Made by a program: the position numbers and the translations under genes
Notes under the pieces: generated by a model
What the model saw: only the letters and a program-made list of their open reading frames with translations
Database searches by the model: none
Told to the model about the DNA's origin: nothing
In this document: piece after piece, positions 21,454-31,303 of the stretch
Layout of the letters: the number at the start of each line of letters is the position of its first letter
How positions within the stretch are numbered: the first letter of the stretch is position 1
Assembly: GCA_037179335.1 (NCBI GenBank)
Contig: JAKZHN010000068.1
Coordinates: 1 to 55,587 of the forward strand
Direction of reading: 5' to 3'
Length of the DNA: 55,587 bases
From: Cyclaneusma minus
Lineage: Eukaryota > Ascomycota > Leotiomycetes > Marthamycetales > Marthamycetaceae

Positions 21454-21875
21454 GTGGCATGGTAACCGCTTTCTAAGTCCCAGAGATAAAAGCCCCCGGA
21501 TGGTATCTCATGTCCTTGAGGAGATCCCAGCAAACCACACGTCTGTATCGAAGAGATTTGCGAAAGTCGAATATGTCACCAGAGTGTAGATTCCAGGCTG
21601 GCCGTTATCCTGCTGTTTGCTTCGACACTAGAATCGCTAATGGCGGTAAGGAGTAGAAAGAACGGGGAAGAGCCAGGTCGACATTAGCTTTGCTTCGGAG
21701 GCTGGATCTCAAAGTCGTGCTGTACTCGTTTGCTCCAAGCTTCCAGACGAGTTCGCAATCCACAATGCCATTCGGAAGGCGTATTTTCGTGTTAGGGCGT
21801 CCAGGAGATGGGACACATAGAGACGCACCCTCGTATCAACAACTTTGAAGACAAGAGTCGTGGAACGGTAGCGAG

Positions 21876-22068
21876 CTTATATAGCTATTATGCACAGCCT
21901 CAAAGTTCATCAGTCCAGTGTAAGTAGTGAAGGAGAGTCCCAGGAAGTGTGATTCACAGCATTGGCCCGGGTGGAGCGAATCAGCGTCGAGATTCTCAGG
22001 GTGGACCATGAATTGATTAGTCAGCGGGCTCAGATGAGCAGGTTCGCAGGTCTTCTGGGGTATAAAAA
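21876..22068. promoter_or_regulatory. Divergent TATA pair, left array
   Basis: Minus-strand TATATAAG (21,876-21,883) and plus-strand TATAAAAA (22,061-22,068), the latter followed by GGGGCGCAGG. The next minus box, TATAAAAA at 22,487-22,494, is followed on its own strand by GGGGCTGC, so the two flanks resemble each other. Confidence 0.5.
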
Positions 22069-22770
22069 GGGGCGCAGGAACAGGAGGGAAAAGCACTCAA
22101 AATATGCAGCCATACGACTACTACTGATCTGCGCGTCGCTTGTCAGAGCTATAATGCAAGTGGCCTCATATTCTTGTAATGATATGAAACTCACCAGGGG
22201 AAAAGCCGCGTAGGAGCTAGGTGTGTTCATACTATCTCGCACGACAACAGAATGAGATCGAGCGGGACGACAGCAGACAAACAGAGATGACAGGAGCTGA
22301 GACCATCCACAGAAACTAACAAGCAGTGGAAATGCTTCAAAGGGGCTTTCGATGATTGCGTGTAGAAAGGAAAAGGGCAAGGAGGGCAACTTGTAGAAAA
22401 GCTGGAACGAATAGCCTTGCATCGTCGGTTTGTCTTTGTCACCCACATGGAACGTCTTGAACTTAACGGTCAGAGTCAGCAGCCCCTTTTTATAGGCAAG
22501 CTGACCTAGCCCCTCGCCCACCTTGCCCCATAAACATCCCCAAGACTCGCGATCGACAGCAACCACCCCAAGTAACAGCAAAAGAAACATCGAGCAGCAG
22601 GAGGAAAACCTTCGTACCGTGTATCACCTCCCTCTCACCATTTACCCAACTTTGACTAACTCCAAGATCACGTGACCATGTCTTCTCGCACTCGACGAGA
22701 ATCACAAGCCAAAATCGCCATCTTCTTTCTCATTCAACACCACAACACACAACCGCGAAAACTCCCAAAA

Positions 22771-23413
22771 ATGACAGAAGAACAAAAGCCAGCACCCAAT
22801 GCCGACACGGCAAAAACACCCGATCCTTGGTGGGCAGCATTCCCAGCGCCACGAGCCCAAGTAGCAGATATCAGCGCCGATGAGTTGATGACGCTATTCG
22901 ACGACATGGATAAAGAGGCAGTGCCGCGGAAATTTCTGCTTGTGGATGTGAGGCGGAATGACTGGGAGGTACGTACTTGCCATGTCAAACTTACCGCATA
23001 GTTACCTTTACTTCTTCTCAATCTAATAATGAGTGCTTGAGAGATGATGGTGGTGATGCGTCTTTTGAGGTCGAAGATTTGCTCCCCGGCTAACACCACA
23101 CCACCAGGGCGGAACAATCCGCACCTCCCTCAACAGTCCAGCACAGTCATTCTATCAGTCGCGCAAAACACTCTTCGACCTTGTCGATCGAGCGAAGATT
23201 GAGAAGATGATTTTCTATTGTGGGAGCTCGCAGGGGAGGGGTCCAAGGTGTGCCGGGTGGATGCAGGATTATATTGATGATGTGGTGAGGTTTGGAAGAC
23301 GGACTGGGGTGCAGGTGTTGGTGCTGAAGGGGGGGATTAAGGGGTGGGTGAGGGAGTTTGAGGGGGCGCTTGTGGATGGGTTTGTGGAGGAATATTGGGA
23401 GCAGTTTAAATAG
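22771..23413 (+). CDS. Rhodanese-fold phosphatase / arsenate-reductase-like protein (Arr2/Cdc25 type)
   Basis: Small cytosolic rhodanese-like protein of 167 aa. Exons 22,771-22,968 and 23,108-23,413, joined in phase 0 across a 139-nt intron (GTACGT to CACCAG). The active-site loop is C-GSSQG-R in FYCGSSQGRGPRCAGW, fitting the CX5R rule of Cdc25/Acr2-type rhodaneses. The upstream FLLVDVRRNDWE and GGTIRTSLNSPAQS are the standard rhodanese landmarks. Fungal homologues act as arsenate reductase or as protein phosphatase (Ibp1/Ych1); I cannot tell which applies. ATG 22,771 has a good context (CCCAAAAATGAC) although the frame is open further upstream. It is the first gene to the right of the left array and is a housekeeping-type gene. 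Confidence 0.85.
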
Positions 23414-23694
23414 GGGTTTGGGGGTTCGTGTTCATGGCTGGATTTGCGTCCTCCGCCGTGTACCTCGCTCTTGACTCCTTGACATCGGAGATACAAAGGA
23501 TGGTTTGGAGCTTTTCTTGAATTTTGCTTCTCAAACCTGGTCGTATGTGTAGACCGGGGATATCTCGCGGACGCCTTTGTTTCCTGACATGACTTTTCCC
23601 TCTGCAACACCCGTATCCCTCGACCCGTGGAAAGCTTCTTGTGTGGAAGTAATCTTGTGTATTGCCATTATGCAGATGGCATCTCTCCTTCTGC
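23414..23694. other. Convergent 3' region
   Basis: 281 bp between the rhodanese gene stop and the Sm G gene stop on the opposite strand. The frames here encode nothing recognisable. Confidence 0.5.
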
Positions 23695-24252
23695 TTAACC
23701 TCTTCGATCATCGCCACCTATCCTCTCAAGGGCTTCGAGCATGACGACTGAGTTTCCTCGAATGACCTGTGATACAGTCAGCCATTATTCCTCTCTGGAA
23801 CAGAACATCGAACATCGACAGGGAAGCGCGATTCATACCACCATGCCCAATCTGACCTTCTCACCGCCGTCCTTCTCCTCCACCGCGTCGTCCAGCACAA
23901 TGTTCAGGAAGACCTGTAAACCATCGAATGTTAGCAAATCGCATCTGCCTGCTTGGGGAAGTTGTAACATACATCGTATCCGCGCAGAACACCAATGACC
24001 TTCCGGCTACCATTCAGTTGCACGAAGAGCCGCTTATCAAGGTACTATACACCAAATTAGCATACATCCCTCATTCCTCCAGAATCATCCGCATCTAGAA
24101 GCCAGATCGTAGCTCGGCGCACGCGTGCAAGTCGGTCGCGGCATTCATCGTTCATGGTTCGAAGAGTCTCAACGATTTCGATTCGTGGAATTGTGGAACA
24201 GGTTCGCGGGAATAGCTCGTACCTTCTTCAGCTCAGGCTGAGCTTGAGGCAT
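23695..24252 (-). CDS. SMX2: Small nuclear ribonucleoprotein G (Sm core protein)
   Basis: Sm protein G of the heptameric ring of U1, U2, U4 and U5 snRNPs, 82 aa. Four exons, all phase 0: 24252-24223, 24044-23973, 23913-23839, 23766-23695. The protein starts MPQAQPELKK and continues YLDKRLFVQLNGSRKVIG, LRGYD, VFLNIVLDDAVEE and VIRGNSVVMLEALERI; the Sm1 and Sm2 motifs are complete. Introns are 178, 59 and 72 nt, so the first exon codes for only 10 residues. Divergent from NTR2 with 283 bp between start codons. Confidence 0.95.
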
Positions 24253-24535
24253 CTTGACGGAGTGGAAATGGTGAGATGAGGTTGCGGAGAGGCTGGTCTG
24301 GCGCGGCTTCTGAGGTCGTGATGTTTTGCGACAGCCTGAGCAGTGATCTTGGCAGCACGTGGTGATAAGATAAGCTACTGGTGAGTATTTGGCGGCGACG
24401 CGGCTGAGCTTTCGTTTCGCGACTACAGCTTCAGCAACAACAAGAGCCAACTTTTGCTCCACGACACGTTACGAGATTCGCTTTCACTGATTCGTTGGAA
24501 ACCAAGATTTGGGACGAAGAAGTCACGCGGGGAAA
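24253..24535. promoter_or_regulatory. Bidirectional promoter SMX2 / NTR2
   Basis: 283 bp between two divergent ATGs of genes that both act in the spliceosome. No TATA box is visible, as expected for housekeeping promoters. Confidence 0.55.
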
Positions 24536-26122
24536 ATGAAGTCGGCATTCGGATCAAAGCGTAAGCCGCGCATTATTCAGGCTGATGAAGACGATGATGT
24601 CAAAGACAGCAATGGGGGAGAAGCGAGACAGGATACCTCTACGAGTACGTTTCATACATTGCAATCTCAGAGCTTGGCTGATTGGAGACTACGAACTGAC
24701 AGGTGTATCACAGGTGTATCAAATAGCCCATCATCCGTAAAAGGCGGGCGCAAGTCGTTCAAGAAATCCTCTCTTCGAAAAAGCATAGTATTCAACGACG
24801 ACGCCTCCTTAGACCTGCCAAAGAACGAAGCCGAAGGGAGCGGAGACATTGTCATGAAAGATGCACCCGGCCTTGATACCGAGGAGCTGCCAATTCCTGT
24901 GGTCAAGCCCTCAATAAGCCGCTCAACCTCGACCAAAAAGAAATCCCGATTCTCCTCTCGCCTCTCCTTCGGCCCCGGTGAGATAATATCCGGCGACGAT
25001 GCCGCGGCTCTCGAAGACAGCGAAGTCTTCACCCCAAAGAAACCTACCCTTGGCCGCCGCGTCATCGAATCCAACGCCGTCCGAAAGAGCTTGCCTGGAC
25101 GCCTCCCCATGCCAGCTCCCTACGACGACGACGACGAGCGCCCTACATACAGCAAAGACTACCTCGCCGAGCTGCGCAACTCCACACCCAGCACACCGAT
25201 CCAATCCATCAGCGCCTCAGTCGCCGAAGATGAGCAAATCCTCGACGCATCCGAGCTCGAAGGCGCCACCATCGTCGACGACGTCGCGTCCAAATTCGGC
25301 TCTACAGCTCTCATCAACCCCAGCGATGCACACATCCCCACCGAAGCAGAAATCCGCGAGAAGAAAGAACGTCGTGCTAGGCTGGCAAGGGAGAAAGATT
25401 TTATTTCTCTCGATGCTGGAAACAGTGGGGATGAAAACTATGGAAGGCAGAGTTATGTGAGTCTGCTGCCGAGAAAGAAAGAGAAAGAAACAAGGTTGGT
25501 GAGAGAGGATGAGGATTTGGGTGAAGGCTTTGATGAGTTCGTCGACGATGGACGTATCGCGCTTGGGAAAAAAGCCGAGAAGGAAGCACGGAGGAAACAG
25601 CGTGCTGAAATGGCGAGTCTGATTCATGATGCTGAAGGTCCTTCGGATGAAGAAGAGGATGATAGCGAAGCTGAACGCATCGCTGCTTATGAAGCTGCGC
25701 AGACGAGGGCTGGTATGGATGGTTTGAAGAAAAGTATTGGCGGTGGGGATAGAGGGGACTCATCAGGGGAACCCCAAGTTCCGTCGAAAATCACGCCGTT
25801 GCCAAATTTTGGCGATACATTGAAGGGGTTTATGGATACGGTGAGGGGGATGGAAAGGCAATTGGAACAGAGTAAACAAGTGATGGAGGGGTTAGAGAAT
25901 GAGAAGAGGGAGATTGGGGAGAGGCAGGAGGAGGTGCAGAGGTTGGTGAAAGAGGCCGGTGAGAGATTTGCGGCGTTGAGTGGGGTTGATTCGAATGTCC
26001 CCACAGGGGATCCGGCCATGATGAATACGGCGCCGCCTATGGTGGAGCCGTTTGTGGCGAATAGGGGGTTGGAGAGCTTTGGGACGCCGGTGGGGAGGGG
26101 GAAGATGGAAGATGTGGGGTAG
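24536..26122 (+). CDS. NTR2: Nineteen-complex-related protein 2 (Ntr2), spliceosome disassembly factor
   Basis: Homologue of Ntr2, partner of Ntr1 and the helicase Prp43 in releasing the lariat intron. Starts at ATG 24,536 with MKSAFGSKRKPRIIQADEDD. Later landmarks are KKSSLRKSIVF, RLSFGPGEI, SEVFTPKKPTLGRRVIE, the conserved ERPTYSKDYLAELRNSTPSTP region (written here without its first residue D), and near the C-terminus a coiled coil rich in E, Q, K and R (MERQLEQSKQVMEGLENEKR). A probable intron lies at 24,645-24,713 (GTACGT to CACAG, phase 1); its length, 69 nt, is divisible by three and it has no stop, so a retained form stays in frame. About 505 aa when spliced. Codon use changes in the last third (G-rich), with no sign of a break. 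Confidence 0.85.
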   Translation: MKSAFGSKRKPRIIQADEDDDVKDSNGGEARQDTSTSTFHTLQSQSLADWRLRTDRCITGVSNSPSSVKGGRKSFKKSSLRKSIVFNDDASLDLPKNEAEGSGDIVMKDAPGLDTEELPIPVVKPSISRSTSTKKKSRFSSRLSFGPGEIISGDDAAALEDSEVFTPKKPTLGRRVIESNAVRKSLPGRLPMPAPYDDDDERPTYSKDYLAELRNSTPSTPIQSISASVAEDEQILDASELEGATIVDDVASKFGSTALINPSDAHIPTEAEIREKKERRARLAREKDFISLDAGNSGDENYGRQSYVSLLPRKKEKETRLVREDEDLGEGFDEFVDDGRIALGKKAEKEARRKQRAEMASLIHDAEGPSDEEEDDSEAERIAAYEAAQTRAGMDGLKKSIGGGDRGDSSGEPQVPSKITPLPNFGDTLKGFMDTVRGMERQLEQSKQVMEGLENEKREIGERQEEVQRLVKEAGERFAALSGVDSNVPTGDPAMMNTAPPMVEPFVANRGLESFGTPVGRGKMEDVG

Positions 26123-27304
26123 AGTAGGGGTCCTTGTGGCGAATGAGATAGATAGGAGAAGATACTTTGATCGAAGACATCCTCTGCTGGGCTCATTGTA
26201 AAATTTAGGTGCAAAGATCTGTGAGGAACCATGATTGGAGTGGGAGGCTGAGTATAAAAGGGCTTGTTAGTTTTTGGGTGGCAGCCATAGATTCAACTTG
26301 CAACTGAGCTGGCATCCCGGGAATGGCCCAATGGTATCACTCCTGTCTCGGCAGCAAGAGGTCCCTTTTCGATTACCGGTGGCTAGAGTCCCTGCTCTGT
26401 GGTTCGTCAGATCCAGGTGGTTGGGCTTCTGTCCCTGTGGTTCCTACCAAAATTGGCACAAAAGCAAACTTTGCGAGGTTTCTCCTGGTTTCTCCTCTCC
26501 CTCATTTGAGGGGGCAGATTCTTTTGTCTCTTTTTTTTTGGTTGATATTGTTCATTTTTGCTTCATCTCCCGGCTGCCTCGCTGTTTTTTGCGGAAGCAC
26601 TTTTTTCCCTCTATTAAGCGTATACATGGGAGGGTCCCTAGGGCATAAGAGATGCCCCGACCAACTGCACCACTACGACTCTGGATAAAAGCTTATCTCT
26701 TGCCAGTATAAGGCATGCCGTGGAGAAGATAGTCATCTCTCATTCGACCCTCTGCCGAATGGCACCGCGAGTGGGCGGCTATTAGATTCCCAGGCCGCTG
26801 GCAGAGAGGAATGGTGAAGAGGATCAAAGGGGATATAGGTTGCAAGGTCTGAGGTGCAAGTCGCATTTGTATCTTCACATATATGGCCAATTAGTAAAAA
26901 CAGAATCATCGGCTCACAACTGCTTCCATGGCTCTAATGGGTACGTCCAATCGGGAACTTAGACTTTGTCCGGGTATACCACTTCCGTAGACCAAGTTAG
27001 GGCATGGCGTGCAATCGTGGGCTTTTTTTTTTTGGAATCGGAAGGTAATAAGTTCAACCCCCCAACATATTGTTGTCTTTTTTTTTCTCTTTTGATTTTT
27101 GTGTCTGAGGCCTCGGCTAAGCTGTTAGTCCCAAAGTCAAGATTTTCCCTATAAGGTCTGGATTACTTGGCTACTGACTCCTGACGTTAGAAATACACAT
27201 GTCACAAAAGAACGCCAACCAATGATTTCCACAAAACTCATACAAAACCAATTCTACCTACCTTATGTAAAGAGTTCCACTCTGCCTCCCCTTTTCACAA
27301 TCGC
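26123..27304. other. Intergenic region with tRNA-like relics and T-tracts
   Basis: About 1.2 kb without a credible protein gene. It contains the tRNA-Pro-like relic at 26,317, T-runs near 26,530, 27,007-27,016 and 27,078-27,086, and a TATAAAAG at 26,254. ORFs across it are short and not recognisable. The 3' part precedes the stop of the Vps3844-type gene. Confidence 0.5.
26317..26386 (+). pseudogene. tRNA-Pro(CGG)-like relic
   Basis: TGGCCCAATGGTATCAC, then an anticodon-arm region with loop CTCGGCA (CGG in the anticodon position), then GCAAGAGGTCCC and TTTTCGATTACCGG. These align nearly without gaps to a eukaryotic tRNA-Pro from D-arm to T-arm. The acceptor stem does not pair well and the B box is degenerate (TTTCGATTACC rather than GTTCGATTCC). 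I therefore call it a decayed copy, not a working gene. Confidence 0.35.
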
Positions 27305-28459
27305 TTATTTCGCACGAGCATTCGACACACCAGCCCCAATAACACCAGGCAACTTCTCCTCACCGATAGCAAACAGCATACCCACGCCCCAGCTCGCCAA
27401 TCCAACCAAAAACACCGAGAATCCCGCCAGCAGCCAGAACTGCGCGCTAACGTCCTTCTTCGAGCAAGCACCGCCAGCCCAGTAGGTCGTCTTGATTCGC
27501 GTCTCGCCACCCTTTTGGAATTCGTGGATTGTGGGCACGCAGCCGCACGTGTAGCAGGAATCATCGGCGCTGTCGGAGCTGGAGGAGCCGGATTTCTTGA
27601 AGCAAGCGCCGTGGCCGGAACAGTTGTTGGTGCTGGATTGGCAGGAGTCGAGGGAGGCGAAGCAGGAGGCGACGATGCCGTGGATTGGGGCGTAGGCGGG
27701 TTTCTTGGAGGTGGTGGTGGTTAGGAAGGGAGAGGGGGCGACGAAGGCGTCGGTCATGGGCTCTTCGATATTTCTGCGCAGGTGGGTCTTTGCGGACTTT
27801 GATGGGGAGATGGTTATGATGGTTGCTTGTAGACGGTTGTTCCGCGCGAGCTTGCTGATGGTGGTCAAGAGGTCTTTGGTCCATGGCTGTCGTGGGTCAG
27901 CATTTGCGGACAATCAAGCGCGAAAGAAAGGAGGACTGACCTCGACAGTGTCAAGGTGGAAGATAGGGGCGATCTTCGAGCTTGAGTAGCCGTTGGACTC
28001 GATTTCCATAACATATTTCTTGAGCTCGGCAGAACGCCTCTCTTCTACAGCACCGCTGTCCTTGGCGGCCTTGTAGTAAGTATCCAGGCTTGTAAGATGG
28101 TCCGCGATAAGGTTGGGTTCTGGGTAGTCCATCGCATGAGCCAGCTCTTTGACAAGGTCCTTGGTCTCCAGCACAATGGCAACGTGTTGCGGCTCCTCCT
28201 CGCTAGCAACGAATAACTCTTGTGATGGACGGCCAAACTGGTTGATATGCTTCAGGACATTTTCGCTTGCATCGGCCAAGTCGAAGGATTGCGAAGTGCC
28301 CATACGCTGGGCGAGGATCAGGTCGAACTCGTCTCCGGATACACTCTGGGCGGGGGATGCTTCGTTGTCGCTCGGCAATAGGTAAACTTGGGCAGGCGTA
28401 GCAGCAACACACGCTGCGCCGACGAGCGCCTGCAAGAGCAGGCTGTTTGTGAGACGCAT
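27305..28459 (-). CDS. Vps3844-type (DUF3844) ER/vacuolar sorting type I membrane protein
   Basis: 366 aa in two exons, 28459-27941 and 27886-27305, joined in phase 0 across a 54-nt intron (GTCAGT to GACAG). Starts with a signal peptide (MRLTNSLLLQALVGAACVAA), followed by a luminal region. The C-terminal domain is the diagnostic part: an EGF-like Cys cluster CQSSTNNCSGHGAC...CYTCGC, then KTTYWAGGACSKKDVS and a membrane helix QFWLLAGFSVFLVGLASWGV, then a short tail with GEEKLPGVIGAG. This arrangement is the Vps3844 C-terminal family. Probably involved in sorting within the secretory pathway. Divergent from the next gene at 28,857. Confidence 0.85.
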
Positions 28460-28856
28460 GTTGACGATGAGGATGCGAGGTGGGCGGTGGAGATCCTACA
28501 TTCGTGACGTCTCCAGTCGAAAAGCTCCGGCATGAGCTTCTGTGGTTCAGTGACCCGGCCGATCGCCAAGAGACGCACGGGCCCTCACCTTATATTTGGT
28601 GGCGTCGAACCTGAGCCCATCGCTCCGCTCTCGCGACAACTTTATTGTCAGACGGACGACGAGCCTCAACACTCCTCCGACGTCGCTTTATTGTTGGCCA
28701 AGCGCCCATCTTTTAGTCCGCCAATGGGCAGCACCTGCACCTGCCAACATATCCGCTGAGCCGCCTTCAACATCTCCAATACCTACTGGCGCAACTCCGA
28801 TATCCTCACGCCCCCAGGCTGACCAGCCTCGTGGCCGGCCGAAACCACGGAGTCTC
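28460..28856. promoter_or_regulatory. Divergent promoter region
   Basis: 397 bp between the Vps3844-type gene and the mitochondrial-type gene. The plus frame is open upstream of 28,857, so a longer N-terminus there cannot be fully excluded, but it has no upstream ATG and its composition is not protein-like. Confidence 0.45.
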
Positions 28857-30225
28857 ATGTTCTTTCGATCCCTGAGGGCCCGTCTTGGGGTGCTCACCTC
28901 AAGCCGGGTCCCCATCCGTCTGAATAGCGCCTTGCAACACGCGCCACCGAACGAGACACCAATTATCCGCCGGGTGCGCCTCCGCAAGCACAGAACAATA
29001 AAGTAAGCATTGCAGCTCTGCTCCACCATGACTTGCGCTGATCCAAGTATAGGCGTTTCTTTCTCTACGGCGCCACCATATACTTTGGCTATGAAATATG
29101 GGAACAAGCTGTCGACCGACAGTTGCAAAAGATCGTTGAAGCGGATTCACTCCCTGTGCCTCCTGGGTATGAGGAAGGAGAGGATGACGGTACACTGTTC
29201 ATACCGTTTCCGGGCACTACGAGGCAGGTGAACCCGCCGCCTTACAAGGGCTCGGATCCGGAATGGCAGGAATTCCTCAAGTTCAGCAAAGACAAAGGTA
29301 GACAGCAGCGGTGCAGAGATGATCTAGCACTCTTTGTGTGCAATGTAGTGAAGCAGGCCCCGGTTTTGGCGAGATATGGAAACACAGCTGGAGTCAAGTC
29401 GGTACGGCAGTGGTTGACAATCGACTATCCTTCTAGACCACCGCCCGAGTTTATGAGATCAGGGTTAGTTCTCCCGACTTTTTGATGTATGACCAGCGAC
29501 TGACGAAGTGGCGATACAGGATCGAATGGACCGACGAGGATATCGCCTGGACATCCAAGCACGTCGACCCGGACGCCGTCCACCGTATCAAAAAAGCCCT
29601 ATGGCCTACAGCGTACGGTATATCCTTATACGCCTTTTTCAAAACCCTGATAGTCCAGGATGTGCGAAACATGCTCGAGGCATTTGGTATCCAGACCAAC
29701 AAGCCCGCGACATTCGACTCGCTCATGGCCGAGCGCATGAAGAATGTCGGCCAACTCTCCGCGCCCAAACCCGGCGGCCCTAGCAGAGGATCCCTCGACA
29801 AATCTCTCCCTGCAACCGGCGATCAAAAGCAGAACCAAACACCAGCACAGACTGTCCCAGACGGTCTTAGCAACAGGAACGCCCTGCCATCTGACGACGG
29901 CAGCGGCAAAGCCGAAGATCCCGCAGATGGCTCGGCTGTGGGAAAGGCCAGGGAGTTGATGCGGGGCTTGGAGAAGAACATGATAGCGCCCCTCGTCGAG
30001 GCCAAAAAGTCCTTGCAGAAGAACTGGAGAAATAGCGTTGTCCAGCCCACGCGAGGAAGCGTTCTCGTCTGGGGACTGATCGAATGCGAACTTCCGAAAG
30101 CGATCGTTACGATTGATGTTACGGCGTGGTATGATCCCAAGGAAGGCACATACGATACCAGATCGATGGTCCTGAATCTTAGGAGACTGGCGCCGAAGAG
30201 GCAAGGGCCTGCGCGCGCGGCATGA
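28857..30225 (+). CDS. Conserved fungal membrane protein, probably mitochondrial
   Basis: 420 aa in three exons, 28857-29002, 29053-29463 and 29520-30225 (both joins phase 2; introns 50 and 56 nt with donors GTAAGC and GTTAGT). The N-terminus MFFRSLRARLGVLTSSRVPI is rich in Arg, Ser and hydrophobic residues without acids, like a mitochondrial presequence. One short hydrophobic segment follows (FFLYGATIYFGYEIW, about 50-64). Then come conserved-looking blocks such as VRQWLTIDYPSRPPPEF and EWTDEDIAWTSKHVDP. The C-terminal half has a low-complexity S/G/P/Q linker and ends in a basic tail. I recognise it as a conserved Pezizomycotina protein of unknown function. Confidence 0.7.
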
Positions 30226-31303
30226 AGAAGTGAGGTTTGATGGAAATGGGAGCGATTTGGCGTTTTGCAGCAGGTTTCGTCGTTCCATAAGTGCAGCTAG
30301 CGAAACACAACTGAAATGCATTTCTGGGCGTTGGTGAGGGAACGCTGTGGACTTTCCTGGTGGGCATTAGCATTTGGAGCGAAAATCCGTCTCCTGTCAG
30401 CAAAGCAAGTGTTTCTGTATAGAGTTGCTTCTATTCGTTGCATTTTGCCTCCTTTTTCGAATCACAACTCGTACACAACCATTTGATGTTTCTCGGCCCC
30501 TGTGTATCGTGAACAGAACATCTTGATACTGAGACGATGGCAGTGACCGTAGGAGACCGTTGAATTAGGCTCCCTCGAGGCTCCCATGAGGCTCGCATGG
30601 GGGCGGAAAAGCGGGGCGGCGGAAAGATCTACGAGTACCATCCGACGACCTCCAAACTCGATCCCCGGACATCGAACACAATCTATCGCTCGCTCGCGAC
30701 CATCTATATACATCCTGCTACGAAGCTTCTCTGCCGGGCTACCACATCGATTCGATATGCCCACTCTGAAGTTTCTGGAATCAGGGCCTGTTCTTGCATT
30801 GAAGGCGTCCTACTACCTCGGGAATAGGCAGGCCATGGATCAACTTCCGCTTTTTCAGCCCCAATGTCCACCTTTACCGCCCCCAAACAATAACAACACC
30901 CCATGTCTCGGGGCGGAAAAGCGGGAACATCGGTTGTACCGTGGGACAATGGGATCCAATCCTGAATCCCTTCTGGCTACTTTACTGGTGGGAATTCGGG
31001 ATGCCTCGCCTTGTTCTATTTACAGAAGGACAATCGCAACCAGTGGTGCCTGGTTGTGATCCTTCCGTCTAGTTTCATCGCTGTGTGGAGTGGCAGAGCG
31101 GGAAGAGCCGTTCTCGTCTTGATTTACCCTGCCTAGCACCAGCTGAACATCATTCCATCTTGTCCACTTTTTTCCTTCTTTGCTTTTTCTCACCGAGGAT
31201 CACTCTTCTTCAACATCCTCCGTCCCATCTCATTGCTGTGCCTTCGCAACTTTCTCTCCGTCACATCAAAAGCTCCGATCCTCCCGCTGCCAGCATCAAA
31301 AAG
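30226..31303. other. Intergenic and upstream region with a repeated G-rich motif
   Basis: About 1.1 kb without a credible gene. GGGGCGGAAAAGCGGG occurs twice, at 30,600-30,615 and 30,910-30,925. The last 150 bp are C/T-rich and serve as promoter and 5' UTR of the gene at 31,304. A plus-strand ORF starting at 31,085 only extends that gene upstream in frame. Confidence 0.5.

Larger units (their letters stand above)
20002..22640. repeat. Left array: about 4 diverged units of about 620 bp with divergent TATA boxes
   Basis: No credible protein gene lies here. Plus-strand TATA boxes sit at 20,171 (TATATAAG), 20,787 (TATAAAAG), 21,446 (TATAAATA) and 22,061 (TATAAAAA), with spacings of 616, 659 and 615. 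Minus-strand boxes sit at 20,615-20,622, 21,222-21,229, 21,876-21,883 and 22,487-22,494, with spacings of 607, 654 and 611. Neighbouring boxes alternately diverge (165-220 bp) and converge (about 430-445 bp). Related core words appear on the minus strand (TACCGCCATTAG near 21,640 and CTGCTGTCGT near 22,265), opposite to the right array. Sequence identity between units is low, so period and layout carry the evidence. Confidence 0.7.

Noticed and set aside
26620..26690. Minus-strand tRNA-like A box and anticodon arm (GGTGCAGTTGGT, GGGCA...TGCCC)
   Set aside because: There is no T-arm or B box downstream and position 33 is not T; probably a fragment or chance.
26966..27110. tRNA gene near 26,990-27,065
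   Set aside because: A B-box-like AAGTTCAACCCC is present, but a ten-T run interrupts the body and would terminate Pol III, and no cloverleaf can be folded by eye.
27515..27989. Plus-strand ORFs opposite the Vps3844-type gene
   Set aside because: Antisense shadows: Gly/Ala/Val-rich, and the minus strand has signal peptide, Cys cluster and membrane helix in order.
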